17,831 nt of DNA from SVTX01 sp964629615 (GTDB lineage Bacteria; Bacillota; Clostridia; Oscillospirales; CAG-272). Below, in pieces: positions 7,984 through 15,011 of this stretch; positions within the stretch are counted from its first letter, which is position 1; the number at the start of each line of letters is the position of its first letter. The DNA lies in the NCBI GenBank assembly GCA_964629615.1, contig CAZVUD010000032.1, forward strand, positions 1-17,831. The letters run 5' to 3'. Under the pieces are notes generated by a model. It was not told where the DNA came from. It did not search any database and was given only the letters and a program-made list of their open reading frames with translations. The position numbers were made by a program, and so were the translations under genes.

Positions 7984-8044
7984 CAACATGTATATGGTTT
8001 AACTCGTTTAAGCTGAAATGCGTATTCAGAGGAGGAATAAAACT

Positions 8045-10222
8045 TTGAGAAAATTTAAAAAATCCAGCAAGCTTGTGGCAATATTACTTGCGATGCTTTG
8101 CACAGCATCGTCGGTTGCATTGACCTCGTCTGCTATTGAGGATGGAAGCAGTGCCGATACAGAGCTGTCGGAATACGGTCTGCCAAAGGATAGCTTGTAT
8201 AATACCAATAAGGCTATGTCTGATACATGGGTATTTACGGACGGACTTGGAAGAGTATCTCTTACAAATGCCGAGGTCGGTGATGTAAGAGAAGATAAGA
8301 CTATCGTGATGTTCTATTGGGATTGGCACGAGGATCTCGGAAACGGAAACGGTGCGCTCAATACTACCGAGCTCATGAAGCTTTATCCTGATGCTAAAAA
8401 TGACTATACACACCAGGCATGGAAGAGAAAGGGCAAATATTGCTTCTGGAATGAGCCTATATACGGCTTCTACAGAACATCTGATACTTGGGTGCTCCGC
8501 CGTCAGGCAGAATTGCTTGCAAATCTCGGAGTTGATGCGGTCATGAATGATAATACCAACGGAAGCATGACTTGGAGAAACGGATACCTCCCGCTTTATA
8601 ATGAATGGCTTGATGCTCAGGCTGATGGCGTTGATGTTCCAAAGATCTCGTTTATGTTCCCGTTCGTTGACTCAAAGTCTACATACAATCAGCTTGAAGG
8701 ATCGGCTAACAATATCTACAAGGATATTTATTCAACAGATAAATACGAAAGCCTTTGGTTCTATTTTGACGGAAAGCCCATGCTTATGGGACCGAACGAT
8801 AGAATAAGCGATGAGATAAAAGAAAAATTCACATGGCGCAGAGGTCAGGCGGACTACTATTTCACAAATGCTCCCATGTTCCTTGAATATTGGGGATGGC
8901 TCTCTACATATCCTCAGCTTTCTTACAGCGCTGAAAGACGTGATTTCTATACAGGCAATTATGAGCAGATATCTGTCGGTGTTGCATGTAATCATGACTA
9001 CAGAACTCATAACCTCTCTGCGATGAATGCAGGAAAGTATATAATGGGTCGTTCGTATACATCAACCTATCAGGACAGATATGAAAAGGAAGGTACAGAT
9101 GCATCGCTTTACGGATACTTCTTCAGTGAGCAGTTTGATTATGCTCTTAAGCAGGATCCTGAAGTAGTATTCATTACAGGTTGGAATGAATGGCACGCTT
9201 GGCGTCAGCCTAATCCTTGGGGCAAGGATGGTGTTACCAATGCACTTGTTGACCAGTTTGACAACGAGTACAGCCGTGATATAGAGCCTACAAAGGGCGA
9301 GCTTAAAGACCATTATTACTATCTTGCGGCAAACTATATCCGTAAGTATAAGGGCGCTAACCCCATTCCCACGCCGAGCGAGAATCAGACTATCGATATG
9401 TCTGCAGGATATAAGCAGTGGGCAAATGTTGCTCCTTATTACGCATCCTACATAGGAAATACAAAAGACAGAGACAATGACGGATACGGCACGGGTACGG
9501 GCAATGAAGTGTACCACTACACAGAAACCTCCGGCAGAAACGATATCATTGGTGCGCAGATCGCAAGAGACGATGAATACGTTTACTTCCATGTTGAATG
9601 CGCTGATAACATCACATCTTATACTGACAGCCTCTGGATGAATCTCTATATAGATTCTGACCAGAACAATCAGGGATGGGAAACATTTGATTACGTTATC
9701 AATAAGTCTCCTGCAAGCGAAAAGACCTTGGTGCTTGAAAGATTTACAGAAGGATATGCATCCGAAAAGGTTGCCGATGTTGAGTATTCGGTTGACGGAA
9801 GATATATGACTGTTAAGGTTCCCAAGAGTGCTATCGGCGTATCGGGCGATGATTACACAATCAATTTCTCATGGACGGATAATGTTCATGATGAGGGCGA
9901 TTATTCCACATATTCCGGAGATATCATGGACTTCTACATTTCTGGCGACGTTGCTCCGGGCGGAAGATTCAAATACAGCTATATCAGCACATTTGATAAT
10001 TCGGGCAAGGAAGCTCCTGTTGTTGATGATACGACCGATACTACAGGAACAGAAGAAGTTACAGAGCCCAATACAGAGGGAAACAGCTCTGAGCAGGCAA
10101 CCAATGCAGCAGAGAACAAGGGCGGTTGCGGTTCTGTGATCGGAATGTCGGTTATCATGATACCTGCTGTATCTGCGGCAACTGTAAGCATTACTGTAAA
10201 GCGCAAAAAGAAAAAAGAATAA
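8045..10222 (+). CDS. Secreted, membrane-anchored GH99/GH71/WbsX-like protein with CBM9-like module
   Basis: The protein is 725 aa from a TTG start. The ATG at 8018 has no ribosome site, whereas GGAGG at 8031-8035 lies inside that longer frame and 9 bases before the TTG; the TTG start also gives a clean signal peptide (about residues 1-29). Residues about 80-440 look like a TIM-barrel glycan-active domain of the GH99/GH71/WbsX type: IVMFYWDWHE, FWNEPIYGFY, LWFYFDGKP and ITGWNEWHAW (about 378-387), where a WNE Glu is a candidate acid/base. Residues about 456-645 form a beta-rich CBM9-like domain ending GDVAPGGRFKYSY. A Thr/Glu-rich linker leads to KGGCGSVIG, a hydrophobic segment and the basic tail KRKKKKE, a sortase-like or rhombosortase-like C-terminal anchor. 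A paralogue without signal or anchor lies at 13349-14974. The substrate is unknown; the fold assignment rests on motif resemblance. Confidence 0.8.
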   Translation: MRKFKKSSKLVAILLAMLCTASSVALTSSAIEDGSSADTELSEYGLPKDSLYNTNKAMSDTWVFTDGLGRVSLTNAEVGDVREDKTIVMFYWDWHEDLGNGNGALNTTELMKLYPDAKNDYTHQAWKRKGKYCFWNEPIYGFYRTSDTWVLRRQAELLANLGVDAVMNDNTNGSMTWRNGYLPLYNEWLDAQADGVDVPKISFMFPFVDSKSTYNQLEGSANNIYKDIYSTDKYESLWFYFDGKPMLMGPNDRISDEIKEKFTWRRGQADYYFTNAPMFLEYWGWLSTYPQLSYSAERRDFYTGNYEQISVGVACNHDYRTHNLSAMNAGKYIMGRSYTSTYQDRYEKEGTDASLYGYFFSEQFDYALKQDPEVVFITGWNEWHAWRQPNPWGKDGVTNALVDQFDNEYSRDIEPTKGELKDHYYYLAANYIRKYKGANPIPTPSENQTIDMSAGYKQWANVAPYYASYIGNTKDRDNDGYGTGTGNEVYHYTETSGRNDIIGAQIARDDEYVYFHVECADNITSYTDSLWMNLYIDSDQNNQGWETFDYVINKSPASEKTLVLERFTEGYASEKVADVEYSVDGRYMTVKVPKSAIGVSGDDYTINFSWTDNVHDEGDYSTYSGDIMDFYISGDVAPGGRFKYSYISTFDNSGKEAPVVDDTTDTTGTEEVTEPNTEGNSSEQATNAAENKGGCGSVIGMSVIMIPAVSAATVSITVKRKKKKE

Positions 10223-10297
10223 TTTGAGAATGATCAGGATGGATGCTGCATAAACGTTATCATTATTCGATGTGTCCTTCATCTTGACTGCATTTGA

Positions 10298-10336
10298 TAC
10301 GGCGCGCAGTCATTTACATTGCATGCGCGCCGATAT
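10298..10336 (+). terminator. Probable terminator after the secreted GH99-like gene
   Basis: The GC-rich arms CGGCGCGCA (10300-10308) and TGCGCGCCG (10324-10332) make a 9-bp perfect stem with a 15-base loop, about 80 bases past the stop. The tail ATATTTATG is only moderately T-rich, so efficiency is uncertain. Confidence 0.6.
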
Positions 10337-10362
10337 TTATGTTAAAAATATCTGATTTAGCA

Positions 10363-10368
10363 TATAAT
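10363..10368 (+). promoter_or_regulatory. Possible -10 box for the DUF1385 gene
   Basis: TATAAT occurs about 110 bases before the DUF1385 start and just after the preceding hairpin. No convincing -35 is seen at 16-18 bases, so this is only a candidate. The rest of 10223-10458 shows no other feature. Confidence 0.3.
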
Positions 10369-10485
10369 ATACTGTGTATTCATATTGAGTTAATAAATTT
10401 ATGCTACAATATTTAACAATATTAATGGTGGATCTGTGTCTTTTGATGCGGATGCTATTTGTATGGCTTTGAAAGGATCGCAAGA

Positions 10486-11766
10486 ATGAGTAAAGATAAG
10501 CAAAGTCAGCGCAAAAAGACATCCATAGGCGGACAGGCGCTTATGGAGGGAATAATGATGCGCGGACCAAAATTGACTGCTATGGCGGTCAGAGATCCGC
10601 AGGGTGAGATCGTGATCGAAAAGTTCCCGACTCAAACTACGGCAAGAAATAAGATCTGCAAGCTGCCCATAATCAGGGGAGTGTTTGGATATATAGATTC
10701 CATGACATTTGGATCAAAGTGCCTCATGCGTTCTGCGGAGATATCGGGTCTTGAAGATGCAGAGGACGAGATGAAAGCAGAAAAGGCTAAAAAGAGAGCC
10801 GACAAGATCGCACTTGATCCCAAAAAAGCAGAAAAATACGCAAAAAAAGAAGAAAAACAAGCAAAGAAGCTTGAGAAAAGGCGAGAAAAGCTTGAATGCG
10901 AGGCAAACAAAGCTGAGCAGATATTCATAGATGCACAGGCAAAGGCTGATGAGGCTAAAGAAAAGCTTGAAGCACATGGCAATGACAGCAAGGAATACAA
11001 GGCGGCATATGAAAAGGCTCAAAGAACAGCTCAGAAAGCGCAGTCAAAGGCCGAGAGTGCGAAAAAAGCGGCATTGCATCCCGAAAGCACCTCATTGCTT
11101 ATGGGCGCGGTCATGTCTGTCAGCATGGTGCTTGGAGTTGCTTTGGCTGTGGTATTGTTTATCGTATTGCCGACATATATATATAATCTTGCATGCAGGA
11201 TAATGCCGTTTTTGGCGCCCGATAATGAAATATCAAAATCATTTATTAAGTCTGTATTTGAGGGACTGCTCAAAATAGTTATACTTGTCGGATATATGGG
11301 TGCTATATCCCTCATGAAGGATATCCGCAGGACATTTATGTTCCACGGTGCAGAGCATATGACAATATTCTGCTATGAGGCAGGCTTAGATCTGACGGTA
11401 GAAAATGTAAGAAAGCAGAGAAGATTCCATCCGAGATGCGGTACATCCTTTTTGATCCTTATGGTGATAGTAAGTATTTTCATCTCGTTTTTGATAGATC
11501 CCTTGTTCTTGCTCATACTCGGATATGTCCCGAATACGCTGATCAGAGTGATCCTAAAGCTTTTGCTGTTGCCTTTGACTGTCGGGCTCGGATATGAATG
11601 CATCAAGCTTGCGGGAAGGTATGATAATCTGTTTACACGCATAATATCAGCTCCGGGAGTTTGGCTCCAGCATATCACAGTCTTCAAGCCCACGGATGAC
11701 ATGATAGAGTGTGCGATAGCCGCAATGAATGAGGTCATTCCCAATGATGACAGTGATAAATGGTGA
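10486..11766 (+). CDS. DUF1385 (YqhQ-like) membrane protein with coiled-coil insertion
   Basis: This is a DUF1385-family integral membrane protein of 426 aa; members are widespread in Firmicutes and of unproven function. The N-terminal family signature is SIGGQALMEGIMMRGP (about 13-28). Membrane segments lie at about 206-230, 262-280, 321-345 and 351-375. The conserved block FMFHGAEHMTIFCYEAG plus FHPRCGTSF carries the His, Glu and Cys residues that suggest a metal-binding or enzymatic site. Between the N-terminal part and the first membrane helix, residues about 91-198 form a Lys/Glu/Ala-rich coiled coil; YqhQ-type proteins are usually near 300-320 aa, so this is an insertion of roughly 100 residues. 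The ATG at 10486 is chosen over 10459 because AAAGGA (10472-10477) is 8 bases upstream and the family motif follows directly. The next gene starts 4 bases after the stop. Confidence 0.88.
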   Translation: MSKDKQSQRKKTSIGGQALMEGIMMRGPKLTAMAVRDPQGEIVIEKFPTQTTARNKICKLPIIRGVFGYIDSMTFGSKCLMRSAEISGLEDAEDEMKAEKAKKRADKIALDPKKAEKYAKKEEKQAKKLEKRREKLECEANKAEQIFIDAQAKADEAKEKLEAHGNDSKEYKAAYEKAQRTAQKAQSKAESAKKAALHPESTSLLMGAVMSVSMVLGVALAVVLFIVLPTYIYNLACRIMPFLAPDNEISKSFIKSVFEGLLKIVILVGYMGAISLMKDIRRTFMFHGAEHMTIFCYEAGLDLTVENVRKQRRFHPRCGTSFLILMVIVSIFISFLIDPLFLLILGYVPNTLIRVILKLLLLPLTVGLGYECIKLAGRYDNLFTRIISAPGVWLQHITVFKPTDDMIECAIAAMNEVIPNDDSDKW

Positions 11767-11770
11767 TGAT

Positions 11771-12358
11771 ATGGATGAAATGAGATACATTGGCGCAGAT
11801 GCGCCTGTTTGCGATAGCCTTTACAGCGATATAAGATCGCAAGCTGAAATGGTAATAAACGAGCTTATAAGCGAAAGCGGCATCAAGAAGGGTCAGATAT
11901 TGGTCATCGGATGCTCGTCATCCGAGATACTTGGCTCAAAAATAGGAAAAGGCTCAAGCTTTAAAGCGGCTTCAGCTGCGTTTGAGGCGATATTCCCCAT
12001 ACTCGAAAAGAACGGCATAAGATTGGCAGCACAATGCTGTGAGCATCTGAACCGCGCTTTGGTGGTAGAAGAGAATACGGCAAACGATTACGGACTTGAG
12101 ATAGTGTGTGCTGTGCCAAAGCCCAAGGCAGGCGGATCGTTTGCAACCCTCGCATATATGAATATGAGCTCGCCTGTGCTGGTCGAAACGGTCAAAGCGC
12201 ATGCAGGGCTTGATATTGGCGGAACTCTTATCGGAATGCATTTAAGATCGGTGGCGGTGCCACTGAGACTTTCCATATCAAAAATTGGGGAAGCGAATAT
12301 AATATGCGCAAGGACACGTCCGAAATACATCGGCGGTGAGCGCGCAGAATATTGCTAA
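11771..12358 (+). CDS. TIGR01440 / DUF436 (YwlG-like) conserved protein
   Basis: A soluble conserved protein of 195 aa, close to the family's usual size. The family motifs are clear: VIGCSSSEILGSKIG, LAAQCCEHLNRALVVEE, a GGSFATLAYMNM stretch and GLDIGGTLIGMHLRSVAVPLR. The family is common in Firmicutes (YwlG in Bacillus subtilis) and its biochemical function is not established. The open frame extends upstream to 11729 inside the DUF1385 gene, but the ATG at 11771 lies just after GGTGAT (11762-11767), a match to the distal part of the Shine-Dalgarno sequence, and gives a typical N-terminus. ATG 11780 is a weaker alternative. It is translationally close to the DUF1385 gene (4 bases after its stop), so the two form an operon. 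The 90 bases that follow show no clear terminator. Confidence 0.88.
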   Translation: MDEMRYIGADAPVCDSLYSDIRSQAEMVINELISESGIKKGQILVIGCSSSEILGSKIGKGSSFKAASAAFEAIFPILEKNGIRLAAQCCEHLNRALVVEENTANDYGLEIVCAVPKPKAGGSFATLAYMNMSSPVLVETVKAHAGLDIGGTLIGMHLRSVAVPLRLSISKIGEANIICARTRPKYIGGERAEYC

Positions 12359-12448
12359 AGGTCAACAATGTTGTTGATTGAAGACGACAATATTCGCACG
12401 AATGATGACTATATACAACAAAAAATACATTAATGTGGAGGAATAACT

Positions 12449-12727
12449 ATGAAAACACCTGATTTTATTATCGTTAAGAAAAAGAAATCCCCTATCGTAA
12501 AGATCGTAGTGATCGTTGCTTCTGTACTTGCGGCTCTTGCAGCTGCCGCTGTTGTGTACAAGTTGTTTGGGGATAAGATCAAGGCGAAGCTTTGCAAAAA
12601 GAACAAGGTGCTCGGTGCTATTGATATCGACGGCGACGGCGAGGCTGATGCCCTTATTCTTGACACTACCGGCGACGGTGAGGTCGACACTATTATTTTA
12701 AATGACGTAAGTGACATTGCAGAATAA
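12449..12727 (+). CDS. Small membrane protein with two DxDGDGxxD-like loops
   Basis: I do not recognise a named family for this 92-aa protein. The N-terminus is basic (KKKKSP), followed by one membrane helix of about residues 14-38 (IVKIVVIVASVLAALAAAAVVYKLF) and a second basic cluster (KIKAKLCKKNK). The C-terminus holds two consecutive acidic repeats, DIDGDGEADALIL and DTTGDGEVDTIIL, which resemble EF-hand/dockerin-like calcium loops (D-x-D-x-D-G), although helices to complete an EF-hand are not evident. Basic residues on both sides of the helix leave the topology uncertain. GGAGG at 12437-12441 is 7 bases before the ATG, and a terminator follows at once, so it is likely a short monocistronic unit or the end of the DUF1385 operon. 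A calcium-responsive membrane peptide is conceivable but unproven. Confidence 0.82.
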   Translation: MKTPDFIIVKKKKSPIVKIVVIVASVLAALAAAAVVYKLFGDKIKAKLCKKNKVLGAIDIDGDGEADALILDTTGDGEVDTIILNDVSDIAE

Positions 12728-12733
12728 CATTAG

Positions 12734-12772
12734 ATAAGCATCCACTGCTTTTAGCGGCGGATGCTTATTTAA
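12734..12772 (+). terminator. Rho-independent terminator after the small membrane protein
   Basis: The arms ATAAGCATCC (12734-12743) and GGATGCTTAT (12759-12768) pair perfectly, with an inner CTGC/GCGG extension. The tail TTATTTAAAT is moderately T-rich. It lies 7 bases after the stop and separates this gene from the dut promoter. Confidence 0.75.
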
Positions 12773-12810
12773 ATAATTGCCCTTAAAATGCTGTTTTTTC
12801 TTTATATCTA

Positions 12811-12840
12811 TTGACAAATGTCAGATATAAGAGTTATAAT
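12811..12840 (+). promoter_or_regulatory. Sigma-A promoter of the dut-led operon
   Basis: TTGACA (12811-12816) and TATAAT (12835-12840) are both exact consensus hexamers, with an 18-base spacer. The start point near 12847 is only two bases before ATG 12849, which argues for the downstream GTG as the real dut start. The -35 lies in a dyad TGACA-AA-TGTCA (12812-12823). Confidence 0.82.
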
Positions 12841-12893
12841 ATAGATGTATGGATCTTGCGGTCTATACAATTTTAAAGTTTGTGAGGTGCAGG

Positions 12894-13340
12894 GTGAACG
12901 GTATATCTGTAAAGGTCAAAAAGCTTTGCGACAGAGCAAAGGCATTTTCGTACGGAACTGAGTTTTCAGCAGGTGCGGATATCTATGCTATGTGTGATGA
13001 AAATATTGAAATATTACCCGGAGAGTGCAAGCTGATCCATACAGGAATAGCACTTGCAATTCCGAGCGGATATGTTGGACTTATATTTGCAAGAAGCGGG
13101 CTTGCCACAAAGAAGGGGCTTGCACCGTCAAATAAAGTAGGCGTTATTGATTCGGATTACAGAGGCGAGATAATGGTGTCGCTATATAATCAGAGCAATG
13201 AGCCGAGAGCTGTTGAGGATGGCGAAAGAATAGCGCAGATAAGCTTTTTGCCATACTACTGCGCAGATTTTGATGTTTGCGATGAACTTGATGATACCGT
13301 CAGAGGCAATGGTGGATTTGGCTCTACGGGAGAAAGATGA
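12894..13340 (+). CDS. dut: Deoxyuridine 5'-triphosphate nucleotidohydrolase (dUTPase)
   Basis: The enzyme hydrolyses dUTP to dUMP and pyrophosphate, limiting uracil in DNA and feeding dTMP synthesis; it is a cytoplasmic homotrimer. All five trimeric-dUTPase motifs are present in order: AGADIYA (1), ARSGLA (2), GVIDSDYRGEI with its catalytic Asp (3), GERIAQ (4) and GNGGFGSTG (5, the C-terminal lid). The chosen GTG at 12894 gives 148 aa, the usual length, with GAGGTG (12884-12889) just upstream. The longer frame from ATG 12849 would add 15 atypical residues and would start almost on the predicted transcript start. The TGA overlaps an ATG of the next gene (ATGA at 13337-13340), so translation of dut and the GH99-like gene is probably coupled. 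No functional link between them is obvious. Confidence 0.93.
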   Translation: MNGISVKVKKLCDRAKAFSYGTEFSAGADIYAMCDENIEILPGECKLIHTGIALAIPSGYVGLIFARSGLATKKGLAPSNKVGVIDSDYRGEIMVSLYNQSNEPRAVEDGERIAQISFLPYYCADFDVCDELDDTVRGNGGFGSTGER

Positions 13341-13348
13341 GGTTACTT

Positions 13349-14974
13349 ATGAATACAAAAAAGGATTTTAACGGCGCACTCATGGCGCGTGACATGCTTG
13401 GAAGAGATGTTGCAGATGAAAGGTCTGCCCCAAAAGCACGCCCCGACCGTCTTGTCGGAATGTTCTATTTTCTTTGGCTTGGCGAGCACGGAAGGCATAA
13501 GCCCTATGATGTGAGTAAGATAATGGAGGCTCATGCAGGTGACGGCACAGATGTGAACTCATACAGCGAATGGGGAAGTGTCGGCACTTATCACCATTGG
13601 GGCGAGCCGCTGTTCGGATATTATTACTCTGATGATGAATGGGTAATAAGACGTCATATGAAGCTTATTATCGAGGCTGATATCGACTTTTTGTATCTTG
13701 ATGTCACAAATGCCGTAACATATGATAAAAACGTTATGAAGGTGCTCCGCGTGCTTGATGAATACAGGCGCGACGGATGGAGGATACCCCTTGTGATGTT
13801 CTATACAAATTCAGCATCGGGTGCGACTGTTGAGCATTTGTATCAGAATATATACAAGAAAAATGTTTATCCCGAAACATGGTTTTATATGGACGGAAAG
13901 CCTGTTATAATAGCACATGCAGACGAATGCTCAGAAGAAGCGCGTGAGTTTTTCAATATTCAGGTGGCACAATGGCCCAATGAGCCTGACAGAGTTGGCG
14001 GATGGCCTTGGATGGATTTCACAAGACCGCAAAGAGTATTCTGCGATGCTGACGGATCGCCTAAAACCATAAGCGTATCAGTAGCACAGCATCCCCAACT
14101 CAGATTTGGCGATAGCGTTCTGTATGGCGAAACCACCAATTGCGGACGTGCATATCATGACGGCAGAAATGATCCTGCACCTGATGCATATAAATACGGT
14201 TATAACTTTGCAGAGCAGTTTGATCGTGCCATAGAGGCGGATCCGCCGATAGTTCTCGTTACGGGATGGAATGAATGGATAGCAGGACGTTGGCAGGGAA
14301 TACCCGAGCGCCCGATAATGTTTGTTGACTGTGCTAACTACGAGTACAGCCGCGATGTTGAAATGATGCGCGGCGGATATTTTGACAGCTATTTTATGCA
14401 GCTTGTTGATTACGTAAGAAAATACAAGGGCGTATCCGACAGAAGATCATACGGAGTTGATGAGATCGCAACATATCACAATTTCTCGGACGGTGATTTT
14501 GAAAGAAGTAACGAGGGATACGGTCAGAGATACGAAAATCATACGCAGAGAAATGCTATTGTGCGTGTAGATGTTAAGGATACAGGCAGTGATCTTGTGT
14601 TTGATATATATACGAAGGACAAGCTTATATGCGATATGTGCGGCACATGGATGAAGATATATCTTAATACAAGCGGTGGAATAGATTACGATTATGTTAT
14701 CAACAATACACCCGACGGTAACGGACATACCACAGTAGCGCGTATTTCTGACGGCTTTGCTGCGGAAGATATTGCAAAGGCAGAATATAATGTGTTCGAT
14801 GATCATTTGCAGGTATCTGTCCGTAAATCCGATATATCACTTGAAAGCGGATACAGAATACTTTTCAAGGTGGCTGACAGCAAGGAAAGCATAAATAGCT
14901 TTGAGGATATGTATGTACTTGGCGATGTTGCTCCTACGGGACGACTTAACTATGTTTACGAATCTGAAAAATAA
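13349..14974 (+). CDS. GH99/GH71/WbsX-like protein without signal peptide (paralogue of 8045-10222)
   Basis: The product is 541 aa, with no signal peptide, membrane helix or anchor, so it should be cytosolic unless exported by another route. It shows the same architecture as the secreted protein at 8045-10222: a TIM-barrel-like region (VGMFYFLWLGEHG, HWGEPLFGYYY, TWFYMDGKPV, VTGWNEWIAGRWQ at about 304-316, EYSRDVE, YVRKYKG), then a CBM9-like C-terminal domain ending GDVAPTGRLNYVYE. Many motifs match the paralogue one for one, including the WNEW with its candidate catalytic Glu. The shared role is probably glycan hydrolysis or glycan binding; the substrate is unknown. ATG 13349 follows GAGG with 6-base spacing; ATG 13337, overlapping the dut stop, is an alternative adding four residues. 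The CobW gene follows after 37 bases with no terminator, so they share a transcript. Confidence 0.8.
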   Translation: MNTKKDFNGALMARDMLGRDVADERSAPKARPDRLVGMFYFLWLGEHGRHKPYDVSKIMEAHAGDGTDVNSYSEWGSVGTYHHWGEPLFGYYYSDDEWVIRRHMKLIIEADIDFLYLDVTNAVTYDKNVMKVLRVLDEYRRDGWRIPLVMFYTNSASGATVEHLYQNIYKKNVYPETWFYMDGKPVIIAHADECSEEAREFFNIQVAQWPNEPDRVGGWPWMDFTRPQRVFCDADGSPKTISVSVAQHPQLRFGDSVLYGETTNCGRAYHDGRNDPAPDAYKYGYNFAEQFDRAIEADPPIVLVTGWNEWIAGRWQGIPERPIMFVDCANYEYSRDVEMMRGGYFDSYFMQLVDYVRKYKGVSDRRSYGVDEIATYHNFSDGDFERSNEGYGQRYENHTQRNAIVRVDVKDTGSDLVFDIYTKDKLICDMCGTWMKIYLNTSGGIDYDYVINNTPDGNGHTTVARISDGFAAEDIAKAEYNVFDDHLQVSVRKSDISLESGYRILFKVADSKESINSFEDMYVLGDVAPTGRLNYVYESEK

Positions 14975-15011
14975 GTATAAAGATTAATTTAAAGAGAGGT
15001 ATAATGATATT

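Noticed and set aside
12849..12893. ATG 12849 as the dut start
   Set aside because: It would lie about two bases from the predicted transcript start and add residues not typical of dUTPases; GTG 12894 has a ribosome site and gives the normal length.
14975..15011. Zur-type operator in front of the CobW genes
   Set aside because: No TCGTAAT-N-ATTACGA-like dyad is present here or in the dut promoter, so zinc regulation by Zur is not supported by the sequence.
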